Shown here piece by piece: positions 17,053 to 26,310 of a stretch of DNA of 55,598 nucleotides (the first letter of the stretch is position 1; every line of letters starts with the position of its first letter). Origin of the DNA: Rhizobium sp. Q54 (GTDB lineage: Bacteria > Pseudomonadota > Alphaproteobacteria > Rickettsiales > UBA1997); assembly GCA_945871805.1 (NCBI GenBank), contig CAMBXE010000004.1, positions 1-55,598 of the forward strand, read 5' to 3'. Under the pieces are notes generated by a model, which did not search any database, had not been told where the DNA came from, and was given only the letters and a program-made list of their open reading frames with translations. A program made the translations under genes and the position numbers.

Positions 17053-17549
17053 ACATGGAAAAGAAACATATTAAGCAAACGATCGGCTGGAAAGAGTGGT
17101 TTGAACTCCCTTGCCTAGCGCTTCCAGCGATTAAAGGAAAAATTGACACTGGCGCCAAAACTTCATCACTTCACGCTTTCAACATTGAAAGTTTCTATCT
17201 CGAAGATGTGGAATATGTGAGGTTTGATGTTCATCCATTACAAAAAGATAAAACCCTTACGCAACATTGCGTAGCAAGGGTTGTTGAGCGTCGCATGGTT
17301 TCAGATTCCGGCGGAAAAAAAGAAAAAAGATTTGTGATTAAGTCTGATTTAAAGATAGGAAAAAAGAAAATCAGAATCGAGTTAACCCTTGCCAATCGTG
17401 ACTCCATGGCGTTTCGCATGCTGCTCGGACGAGAAGCAATCAAACAGGCAAAGATGGTCGTTGATGTTTCAAGAGGCTTCATCCAAGGCAAACAGAAGAA
17501 GAAAGAAATTCTTAAACTTTATCACTCAACGGAACCCAACCAATTATGA
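17049..17549 (+). CDS. RimB-like retropepsin-fold protease (RimK partner, PF05618)
   Basis: A 166-residue member of the 'ATP-dependent zinc protease' family (COG4067/DUF785). The motif KIDTGAKTSSLHA resembles the D-T-G active site of retroviral-type aspartic proteases, and LLGREA follows later. Relatives next to RimK have been described as RimB, proteases that act on the glutamate chains RimK adds. It sits between kdsB and rimK with ATGA overlaps on both sides, so co-expression with rimK is nearly certain. The chemistry is inferred from the family. Confidence 0.85.
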   Translation: MNMEKKHIKQTIGWKEWFELPCLALPAIKGKIDTGAKTSSLHAFNIESFYLEDVEYVRFDVHPLQKDKTLTQHCVARVVERRMVSDSGGKKEKRFVIKSDLKIGKKKIRIELTLANRDSMAFRMLLGREAIKQAKMVVDVSRGFIQGKQKKKEILKLYHSTEPNQL

Positions 17550-18421
17550 AAATTATCCTCCTCGCTTCAAATCCAAAACTTTACTCGAACTCGCGAATCA
17601 TTGAAGTGGCGAAAAATCGTGGACATGAAATTGATTTCGCCAATGTTGGCGATTGTTACATTAAAGTCGCTCCGAATGCCTGCGAAATTTTTTCTGGCGA
17701 AGGAAGTAAAATAGAAAAAATTGACTGCGTAATCCCGCGCTTAAAACCATCGATGACTTTCTACGGCACATCGATCGTGCGTCAGTTTGAAGTGATGGGA
17801 ATTAAGTGTCTCAACGGCTCGCAAGAAATAACTAAATCACGCGACAAACTCCATACACTGCAAATCATGTCGCAGCACAATATCAGCGTTCCAGTTACCT
17901 CTTTTGCCAACTCATCCTACGACACTAAAGATCTTATTAACCTCGTTGGAGGCGCGCCACTAGTAGTTAAATTACTCGAAGGTACAAAAGGTGTTGGCGT
18001 GGTTTTGGCCGAGAAAAACAAAGCGGCAGAAAGTGTGATTAACGCCTTTCGTAGCTTGAAAGCGGATGTGCTAGTTCAGCATTACGTTAAAGAATCTAAG
18101 GGCTGCGATCTCAGGTGTTTTGTTATTGGAAATGAAGTAGTGGCTTCAATGGAACGCACCGCACAAGAAGGTGAATTTCGTGCCAACATTCATCTTGGGG
18201 CTACAGCCAGAGCGGTTGAAATCACTGATGAAGAAAGAGATTTGGCAATCAGAGCGGCGCAAATTATCGGACTTGAAGTTGCTGGTGTCGACATGGTTCG
18301 ATCAAATTCTGGACCAAAACTTCTTGAGATTAATTCATCTCCTGGACTTGAGGGGATAGAGAAAGCGACCGGCGTTGATGTGGCTGGAAAGATGATCGAG
18401 TACTTGGAAAAGTTTAGCTAA
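17546..18421 (+). CDS. rimK: RimK-type ATP-grasp glutamate ligase
   Basis: A 291-residue ATP-grasp ligase; E. coli RimK adds glutamates to the C terminus of ribosomal protein S6. Seen: IPRLKPSMTFYGTSIVRQFE, KSRDKLHTLQIMSQ, the ATP-binding VVKLLEGTKGVGVVLAE, CDLRCFVIGNEVVASM, and metal site LLEINSSPGLEGIE. Whether S6 or another protein or cofactor is the target cannot be told; rpsF is not in the window. It overlaps the RimB-like gene by 4 bp and ends a tRNA-kdsB-rimB-rimK run. Confidence 0.93.
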   Translation: MKIILLASNPKLYSNSRIIEVAKNRGHEIDFANVGDCYIKVAPNACEIFSGEGSKIEKIDCVIPRLKPSMTFYGTSIVRQFEVMGIKCLNGSQEITKSRDKLHTLQIMSQHNISVPVTSFANSSYDTKDLINLVGGAPLVVKLLEGTKGVGVVLAEKNKAAESVINAFRSLKADVLVQHYVKESKGCDLRCFVIGNEVVASMERTAQEGEFRANIHLGATARAVEITDEERDLAIRAAQIIGLEVAGVDMVRSNSGPKLLEINSSPGLEGIEKATGVDVAGKMIEYLEKFS

Positions 18422-18462
18422 GTCTACTGGCTTGATGCCACTTAAGTCGCGGGATTAGTCAA

Positions 18463-19164
18463 CTAGAACGCCACTAAATAACCAACACGCATCGTTGAAT
18501 AATCTGAATTGATCAAGCCAATTCTTCCTGAATATCTCTGCCAGGAAAGACGGATTGTATCTTTTTCATTTAAGAGAATTTGAAAACCAGCGCCGTAAAT
18601 TCCAGCTGTTTGATGACTTGTTTGATTAACAGCAGAGCCACCTAATGGCGTATAGGTTAATTTACCGCGTATGTCGGCCACACCCCCTTCAGCAAAAATT
18701 TCGAAAAAATTCTCAACAATCGGAATGTAAAAAAGTGCCGAGAGGTTGTACTGATCAAATGTGAATTGCGCACGTTCAGACAAAGCTCCTACGCTCTGCA
18801 AACTTGAATTTGTAAGATCACTCTGCACCCAGTTCGCGTTAAATCCTAAATGCTTGTGTACACGAAAATTACCGCCAAGAGCAAGATTTTCTAGGGCATG
18901 CATCTGGTGAAAAAATGCCCCAGAAACTTTAAAATTTGAATTAACTCCCGACTTAGAAATTTTTGGCGCATTATATTCAATCGAGAAATATGGCTTAAAA
19001 AAGAATTCTCCGAACGAGGGCTTTTGCTCAACCTGAATGTTGTGAATGGAAGGTATTTGATCTGATTTTGGCTGAGGAAAATTCTGATAATCATCGCCCA
19101 CCGGGCCTTGCGCTAGAGAAGACTGAGCGGTAAAGAAAAAAACAAAGCAAAGCAGTTTTTTCAT
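18463..19164 (-). CDS. Predicted outer-membrane beta-barrel protein
   Basis: A 233-residue exported protein. A signal peptide ends near FTAQSSLAQ (about residue 18); a polar stretch follows and then alternating hydrophobic/aromatic strands, and the protein ends in VAF, the C-terminal Phe typical of barrels inserted by BamA. The size and strand pattern fit the Omp25/OmpX-like 8-strand porin-like group. I cannot name a closer family. A TTG codon before the ATG is also in frame. It follows grx4 directly (stop TAA at 19168-19170) and may be co-transcribed. Confidence 0.75.
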   Translation of the reverse strand: MKKLLCFVFFFTAQSSLAQGPVGDDYQNFPQPKSDQIPSIHNIQVEQKPSFGEFFFKPYFSIEYNAPKISKSGVNSNFKVSGAFFHQMHALENLALGGNFRVHKHLGFNANWVQSDLTNSSLQSVGALSERAQFTFDQYNLSALFYIPIVENFFEIFAEGGVADIRGKLTYTPLGGSAVNQTSHQTAGIYGAGFQILLNEKDTIRLSWQRYSGRIGLINSDYSTMRVGYLVAF

Positions 19165-19167
19165 CAA

Positions 19168-19476
19168 TTATTTTTTCAAAATTTCCTGAAGCTCTCCCGA
19201 TTGAAACATCTCTTTTACGATGTCGCAGCCACCAAGAAACTCACCTTTGATGTAGAGTTGTGGAATGGTCGGCCAGTCAGAAAAATCTTTGATTCCTTGA
19301 CGAATTTCTGAATCGCGAAGCACATCCACATCAAGAAAATCTGTGCCAAGATTTTTTAAAATTTGCACGATAGTCGCAGAAAATCCGCATTGCGGAAAAT
19401 CTTTCGTGCCTTTCATAAAAAGGACAACTTCATTATCTGAAATTGTTTTTTGAATTTTTTGTTGAGCGTCAGACAT
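19168..19476 (-). CDS. grxD: Monothiol glutaredoxin (Grx4/GrxD type)
   Basis: A 102-residue CGFS glutaredoxin that carries [2Fe-2S] clusters together with BolA proteins. Motifs are [20 protein letters not shown] with the active Cys, [20 protein letters not shown], and the glutathione-binding TIPQ region. I chose the ATG at 19476 (MSDAQQKI), the usual family start; a longer frame from 19518 would run back into bolA. It overlaps the bolA stop by 8 bp, which fits the known BolA-Grx4 partnership. Confidence 0.95.
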   Translation of the reverse strand: MSDAQQKIQKTISDNEVVLFMKGTKDFPQCGFSATIVQILKNLGTDFLDVDVLRDSEIRQGIKDFSDWPTIPQLYIKGEFLGGCDIVKEMFQSGELQEILKK

Positions 19477-19702
19477 GGGAAGAAGTTTTGATTTGTAGGG
19501 CGTGAAGCGTAGTTCCAAGAACCCCCCTCAGCGCTTCATTGACAATTTTATGCTGTGCAATGCGCGTTTTTCCAGCGAAGTTTTGATCAATAATTTGCAC
19601 AGCGTAGTGATCTGAATCACCGACTAAATCAGTGATTTCAATTTTCGCTTCGGGAAATTTTTCAGTGAGAAGATTGTTTAAATCTTGTTGTGAGATTGAC
19701 AT
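19469..19702 (-). CDS. bolA: BolA family protein
   Basis: A 77-residue BolA/IbaG-like protein that works with monothiol glutaredoxin in Fe-S cluster handling. Seen: [23 protein letters not shown], and the conserved [13 protein letters not shown] with the cluster-ligand His. I chose the ATG at 19702; the upstream ATG at 19747 lies inside the pnp terminator hairpin and adds a non-conserved 15 residues. Followed by grxD with an 8-bp overlap. Confidence 0.92.
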   Translation of the reverse strand: MSISQQDLNNLLTEKFPEAKIEITDLVGDSDHYAVQIIDQNFAGKTRIAQHKIVNEALRGVLGTTLHALQIKTSSHV

Positions 19703-19710
19703 AAAATAGA

Positions 19711-19747
19711 CAAAAAAATGGCCACACTTGGATAAAAGTGTGGCCAT
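19711..19747 (-). terminator. Rho-independent terminator after pnp
   Basis: Read on the minus strand, ATGGCCACACTT (19747-19736) pairs perfectly with 19729-19718 around a 6-nt loop and is followed by seven Ts (19718-19712). This is the clearest terminator in the window and ends the ppiD-to-pnp operon just before bolA. Confidence 0.93.
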
Positions 19748-19758
19748 AAATTTAATTC

Positions 19759-22164
19759 TTAACCAAAGAAACCACGACGTTTTTTTGGAGCGCCACCGCC
19801 ATCACGGTCATCGGCACCGCTTCTGCGGTCACGATCACCGCCGCGGTCATCGCGGTCATGTCCGCCTCTGCGATCATCGCGATCGCCACCTCTACGATCG
19901 CCACCGCGATCATCGCGGTCACGTCCACCACCTCTACGATCGCCACCGCGATCATCACGGTCACGTCCACCACCTCTGCGATCGCCACCGCGATCATCGC
20001 GTCCACCAGATTCTCTTTCGTCGATCATTTGCGGCTTGTTCGCAAGACGTTCGGTAATGTCTTCACCAGTCGCTTGATCAACGCAGCGGAAACTTAATTT
20101 TGGACGACCTTTTTTGTCGAATCCAATTACTTTAACTTTGATTACATCGCCTTCGTTGATGATGTCTTCAACGAAATCAACGCGGTATTCAGCAAGCTCC
20201 GAAATGTGAACGAAACCATCGCGATTGTTAGAGATGCTAACGAATGCGCCAGCATCAATTACTTTCACAACTGGACCTTCGTAGATGTCGCCAATTTCTG
20301 GTTCGAAAGTGATTTCTTGGATCATCGCGATCGCTTTTTTTACTGCTTCGCTGTTGCTTGAAGAAATTTTGATCAGACCGTTATCATCGATGTCAACTGC
20401 TGCGCCAGAAACTGTGCAGATTTCTTTGATCACCGCGCCACGTGCGCCGATAACTTCACGAATTTTCTTTTGTGGAATTGTCATCACTTCAACGCGAGGG
20501 ACGTTCGAATTGAACTCAGCTCTTGATGAAGAAATAACTGCGCACATTTTTTCAAGAATATGAATTCTGCCGACTTGAGCTTGTTCAAGAGCTTTTTGCA
20601 TAATCTCAACAGTGATACCATTGCACTTGATATCCATTTGAAGTGCGGTGATGCCTTCCGAGGTTCCCGCAACTTTGAAATCCATGTCACCAAGATGATC
20701 TTCGTCACCCATGATGTCAGAAAGGATAACGTAATCGCCACCTTCTTTGATTAAGCCCATCGCGATACCAGAAACTGCAGCCTTAAGTGGCACACCAGCA
20801 TCCATCAAAGCAAGTGAAGCTCCACAAACCGATGCCATTGAAGATGAACCGTTTGATTCAGTAATTTCAGAAACAACACGAGCTGCGTAAGTAAAGGCTT
20901 CTCCGGTTGGGAATACTGGATTCAATGCTCTCCAAGCCAATTTGCCGTGACCAATTTCGCGACGCCCTGGAGCTCTCAACTGACCAACTTCACCAACTGA
21001 GTAAGGAGGAAAATTGTAGTGAAGCATGAAAGATTCTTCAGTCATGCCTGGATCAAGATTCTCGATCATTTGTTTATCTTTGCCAGTCGCGCCAAGAGTT
21101 GTAGTAACCAGAGCTTGAGTTTCACCGCGAGTGAAAAGAGCAGAACCATGAACTTGTGGAAGTAATCCAGTTTCGATTTCGATACGACGGATATCGGTTG
21201 ATGAACGACCATCAATTCTTTTTCCAGTTTTCAAAACATCATTGCGCACGAGTTCTTGCGACAATTTTTTGAAGAGTGATTTCACTTTATTCGCATCAAC
21301 AGTTTCGCTGATGAATTTAGCTTTAATTTCGCTGAAGATTTGGTCTAAATCAGTTGCGCGGGCTTGTTTTTCTTGTTTCTTGTAAGCAAGAACTAAGCGG
21401 TCACCGATGAAGCTCGCGATGTCATTCTTAAGCGCAGAATTGTCATCTTTTTTTACTTCGATTTTTTTCTTACCGCATTCGGCAGCAAGTTCGTGAATCA
21501 TTGCAATGATTGGCTGAAATGATTGGTGAGCGAAAGTTACCGCTTCCAACATTTGAGCTTCGGAAAGTTCTTTTGCTTCTGATTCAACCATCAAAACAGA
21601 TGATGCCGTACCAGAAACTACTAGGTCTAGAGAGCCAGCTTTAATTTCTTCGTTGCTTGGGTTAAGGATGAATTCACCGTTAATTAAACCAACTCTTGCA
21701 GCGGCAATTGGCTCAAGAAATGGAGCTTCAGAAATTGTTAGAGCAGCAGAAGCGCCGATTAGAGCGGCGATGTCTGGAGTGCAAGTTGGGTCATAAGAAA
21801 GTACGGTACAAACTACGTTTACATCATTGTAAAAGTTAGAAGGGAAAAGTGGGCGGATCGGACGATCGATCAAACGAGAAGTTAAAGTCGCAGCGTCAGA
21901 TGGCTTAGTTTCGCGCTTGAAGAATCCGCCTGGGATTTTTCCAGCAGCGTAAGATTTTTCGAGGTAATTTACGGTAAGAGGGAAGAAATCCGCGCCTTCC
22001 ATTGCTTTGCTAGCAACAGTTACTGCGCAAAGAATTGTGGTGTTGCCATATCTTACCACCACTGCACCGCCAGCTTGACGCGCAATTTTACCAGTCTCCA
22101 AGGAGAGGATTTTGCCGTTCCAGTTAATTTCTTTTTTGATCACGTTGAACATTGAGTCAGACAT
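19759..22164 (-). CDS. pnp: Polyribonucleotide nucleotidyltransferase (PNPase) with repetitive Gly/Arg/Asp tail
   Basis: An 801-residue 3'-5' phosphorolytic RNase. Two RNase PH domains (about 10-220 and 310-545; GGFFKRETKPSDAATLTSR, FTRGETQALVTTTLG, GRREIGHGKLAWRAL, SDIMGDEDHLGDMDFKVAG), a KH domain (about 555-615; IREVIGARGAVIKEI) and an S1 domain (about 620-690; GAFVSI, GFVHISEL). From residue 720 an 82-residue tail of GGDRR and RDRDDR repeats follows, ending KKRRGFFG. Most PNPases end soon after S1 or carry a short acidic tail; this one may bind RNA or a partner such as RNase E (inference). Follows rpsO and ends at a strong terminator. An internal ATG at 22152 is an alternative start. Confidence 0.96.
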   Translation of the reverse strand: MSDSMFNVIKKEINWNGKILSLETGKIARQAGGAVVVRYGNTTILCAVTVASKAMEGADFFPLTVNYLEKSYAAGKIPGGFFKRETKPSDAATLTSRLIDRPIRPLFPSNFYNDVNVVCTVLSYDPTCTPDIAALIGASAALTISEAPFLEPIAAARVGLINGEFILNPSNEEIKAGSLDLVVSGTASSVLMVESEAKELSEAQMLEAVTFAHQSFQPIIAMIHELAAECGKKKIEVKKDDNSALKNDIASFIGDRLVLAYKKQEKQARATDLDQIFSEIKAKFISETVDANKVKSLFKKLSQELVRNDVLKTGKRIDGRSSTDIRRIEIETGLLPQVHGSALFTRGETQALVTTTLGATGKDKQMIENLDPGMTEESFMLHYNFPPYSVGEVGQLRAPGRREIGHGKLAWRALNPVFPTGEAFTYAARVVSEITESNGSSSMASVCGASLALMDAGVPLKAAVSGIAMGLIKEGGDYVILSDIMGDEDHLGDMDFKVAGTSEGITALQMDIKCNGITVEIMQKALEQAQVGRIHILEKMCAVISSSRAEFNSNVPRVEVMTIPQKKIREVIGARGAVIKEICTVSGAAVDIDDNGLIKISSSNSEAVKKAIAMIQEITFEPEIGDIYEGPVVKVIDAGAFVSISNNRDGFVHISELAEYRVDFVEDIINEGDVIKVKVIGFDKKGRPKLSFRCVDQATGEDITERLANKPQMIDERESGGRDDRGGDRRGGGRDRDDRGGDRRGGGRDRDDRGGDRRGGDRDDRRGGHDRDDRGGDRDRRSGADDRDGGGAPKKRRGFFG
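19790..20007 (-). repeat. 42-bp tandem repeats coding the PNPase tail
   Basis: Within the 3' end of pnp, 19906-19947 and 19948-19989 are two 42-bp units that differ at only two positions and encode the 14-residue unit GGDRRGGGRDRDDR twice. Shorter, more diverged pieces lie on the promoter-distal side (19790-19905). The near identity points to recent duplication by slippage or unequal exchange. GC content here is clearly above the surroundings. Confidence 0.9.
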
Positions 22165-22243
22165 ATTTCAGCTTTTTTAAGTTATTGGGTTGAGAGAGAT
22201 TATTTTAAGTTATTTTGGAACTAATCTGCAGTCTTCGAAAAAT

Positions 22244-22264
22244 ACCCTTCGACAAACTCAGGGT
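22244..22264. repeat. CCCTTCGACAAACTCAGGGTGAC-type hairpin between rpsO and pnp
   Basis: ACCCT (22244-22248) pairs with AGGGT (22260-22264) in the 146-bp gap between rpsO and pnp. This short palindrome type is familiar from intergenic regions of many proteobacteria. It may affect processing of the rpsO-pnp message, as a hairpin does in E. coli, but that is inference. Confidence 0.55.
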
Positions 22265-22310
22265 GACATCACGCTGAACCAGTCGAAATGAGACAGGAAC
22301 AGAGTTGAAT

Positions 22311-22580
22311 CTATTTACGGATATCGAGTTTTTTAATCAGAACTTCGTAACGCTTAGAGTCAGAAGCCTTGAGATAATCAAGCAATCTTCTTCTTTTTCC
22401 GACTAGGATAAGTAGACCGCGACGTGAAGAAAAATCTTTTTTGTGAGTCTTGAGATGCTCGGTTAGGTTGTTGAGTTGCTTAGTGATGATGGCGCTTTGC
22501 ACCTCAACTGAACCACTGTCATTTTTAACTGTAGCGAACTCAGCGATAACTTCTTTTTTTGATTTGTTCAAAAGAGACAT
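22311..22580 (-). CDS. rpsO: 30S ribosomal protein S15
   Basis: An 89-residue S15 of normal length. Recognisable are [31 protein letters not shown], the [24 protein letters not shown] core that binds 16S rRNA helix junctions, and the basic C terminus. Lies in the conserved truB-rpsO-pnp order. Confidence 0.98.
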   Translation of the reverse strand: MSLLNKSKKEVIAEFATVKNDSGSVEVQSAIITKQLNNLTEHLKTHKKDFSSRRGLLILVGKRRRLLDYLKASDSKRYEVLIKKLDIRK

Positions 22581-22607
22581 TTTTTATTTTTGAAAATTAA
22601 AGGAGAT

Positions 22608-23324
22608 CTAGATCACTAGAGACATACCTGCTAGAAATTGCAGCGATCCATCTGAAAAACGGGCCGCGTAACTAGTGGTCGATTTCAAAGCGTCAAGTGA
22701 AATTGTTTTCTCGTAACAAAAATCTCCAACGCGAAGACGAGTTAATTCTGAAACATATCCGCAAACGCCAACTCTTCTGCAGAGGTCGCGAGCTAGAGAA
22801 CGCACGTAGGTTCCCTTTCCACATTCCATTTCAAGCTCGACATAATTCTGATTAGCCGTAATTAATTTAAGTGAAAAAATTTCCACTTCACGCGGCAGGA
22901 TTTCAAATGAAATTTCTCGTCGAGCTAACTTGTAAGCGCGCTTTCCATTCACTTTAACTGCTGAAAAACGCGAAGGAGATTGAAGAATTTTTCCAATAAA
23001 AAGTGGTAGAGCGGAAATTATTTGTTCAGCTTTTGGCCTTGCCACACTAGATTCTACGCATTTCCCCTTAATATCGTCAGTGTCCCTAAATTCACCAAAA
23101 GTGATGCGAAAAGAATATTTTTTTCGCATCGCCATTAATTTTCCTGAGGTTTTTGTCGCTTTATTCAAAGCGATTGGAAGTACACCACAAGCAAATGGAT
23201 CAAGAGTTCCTCCGTGTCCGACTTTTTTTGCTTTGGTAATTTTTTTGACAATAGTGACAACTTGTGCCGAAGAAATTCCGGCAGGTTTGTTTACATTTAG
23301 CCAAAGATTTTGGTCCTGCAGCAC
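22608..23324 (-). CDS. truB: tRNA pseudouridine-55 synthase
   Basis: A 238-residue enzyme that forms pseudouridine 55 in the T loop of tRNAs. The catalytic Asp lies in VGHGGTLDPFACGVLPIALN; KVNGKRAYKLAR and CGKGTYVRSLARDL complete the family pattern. The C-terminal PUA-like part is short, so this is a compact TruB (E. coli has about 314 residues). It starts 3 bp after the mdh stop. Confidence 0.95.
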   Translation of the reverse strand: MLQDQNLWLNVNKPAGISSAQVVTIVKKITKAKKVGHGGTLDPFACGVLPIALNKATKTSGKLMAMRKKYSFRITFGEFRDTDDIKGKCVESSVARPKAEQIISALPLFIGKILQSPSRFSAVKVNGKRAYKLARREISFEILPREVEIFSLKLITANQNYVELEMECGKGTYVRSLARDLCRRVGVCGYVSELTRLRVGDFCYEKTISLDALKSTTSYAARFSDGSLQFLAGMSLVI

Positions 23325-23327
23325 TAC

Positions 23328-24861
<1,534 letters not shown>

Positions 24862-24865
<4 letters not shown>

Positions 24866-26310
24866 ACTGACATCAACACTCGCGCCTTGTTCAAGCATTC
24901 TTGATATTCCGATTTTGGATCAGAATCGAAAACAACTCCAGCGCCAGTTTGCAAATGAATCTGACCGTCTTTGATCAAGGCTGATCTTAGAGTGATACAG
25001 GTTTCCATGTCGCCATTGCTAGCGAAATATCCAACACATCCAGCGTAAAAACTGCGCCGAACTTTTTCCATTTCTTCGATAATTTCCATCGCACGAATTT
25101 TCGGCGCACCAGAAACCGTACCCGCCGGAAAGCCTGCAATTAAAGCATCTAACGCATCAAATTCGTCGCGCAAAATTCCTTCAACATTGGAAGAAATATG
25201 CATCACGTGCGAATAATTTTCGACGATCATTTTTTCAGTGACCGCGACAGAGCCAGGCACGGCAACGCTTCCGACATCATGTCGACCGAGATCAATTAAC
25301 ATCAAATGCTCAGCAACTTCTTTTTCATCATTCAAAAGCTCGGCAGCAATTTGTTTATCTTCCACTTCATTTTTTCCACGTTTGCGCGTTCCAGCAAGTG
25401 GACGAATGGTAATTTTTTTATTTTTCAAAGAGACCATGATCTCAGGACTGGAGCCGGTCAAAACGAAATCGTCAAACTTTAAATAAAATAAAAATGGCGA
25501 AGGATTGATCAAGCGAAGCGAGCGATAAAAAGAAAATTCATCAAAATTTTTGTCGCATTTTGCGGTAAATCTTTGCGACGGCAAAACCTGAAAAATATCA
25601 CCGTCAGTGATGTATTTTTTAGCGTGATTAACCATCTGACAATATTCTTCTTCTGAGCAATTTGAAGAAAAGTTAAGATTGTTTTTAGCCAGAACTGGCG
25701 CCGAGTCGTAAGGCTTAACTAGAATCTCTTCGATCCACTCAATTCTAGAAATTACTTCTGAATATTTTTGCTCGGAAAAAATCGGCGCGCAAATAAGAGC
25801 GCAATCAAAAAGACTATCAAAAACGACAATGATTTGTGGGCGAATAAAAATGCTGTCGGGAATTTTTATTTCGTCGGGAAGATTGCGATCAGAAATTTTT
25901 TCCATCAGGCGGATCATGTCGTAACTCATGTAACCGAATATTCCGGAGCACATCATCGGCAAAGAAGAAAGACCGTGAGTCATGTCATCCCAATTGATTT
26001 GCGACTCTTGAATTAAGTGCCGCAAATTATTCAAAGGGAGGCCAATTTCTTCGCGATCATTGCGGAATGATTTTTCACCAACGCAGCGCCAAATCAGATC
26101 TGGCAGACATCCAAGCATTGAGAAGCGACCCTTGTGATTTCCTTTTTCAACCGACTCAAATAAAAAATGATGCTTCGAAAAATGTTGAGAAATCTTCATC
26201 AAAGCCAGAACTGGCGTGATGATATCAGCGGGAATTTTTTTGAATAAAACCGTGCGCCCAGAGTTTTCGAAGGCGGAATTAAATTCTGCTTCGTCCAAAT
26301 TGTAGCTCAC
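24862..26310 (-). CDS. trpE: Anthranilate synthase component I (TrpE-like; PabB possible)
   Basis: A 482-residue chorismate-binding enzyme. N-terminal HHFLFESVEKG matches the TrpE feedback-site region (L-x-E-S). The catalytic domain holds DIFQVLPSQRF, PSPFLFYLKFDDFVLTGSSPE, IRPLAGTRKRG, HLMLIDLGRHDVG, FPAGTVSGAPKIRAMEII and a C-terminal TGAGVVFDSDPKSEYQE. TrpE is the better match in length and N terminus, but no trpG, trpD, trpB or pab gene is nearby. In a reduced genome the enzyme might instead serve folate (PabB role). It starts at the ppiD stop (1-bp overlap). Confidence 0.9.

Noticed and set aside
19703-19747. BolA start at 19747
   Set aside because: The codons lie inside the pnp terminator hairpin and its U-tract; the BolA fold starts at 19702.
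19752-20097. His/Arg-, Ala/Ile- and Thr-rich ORFs overlapping the pnp tail
   Set aside because: They are other-frame readings of the 42-bp tandem repeats and have no features of real genes.
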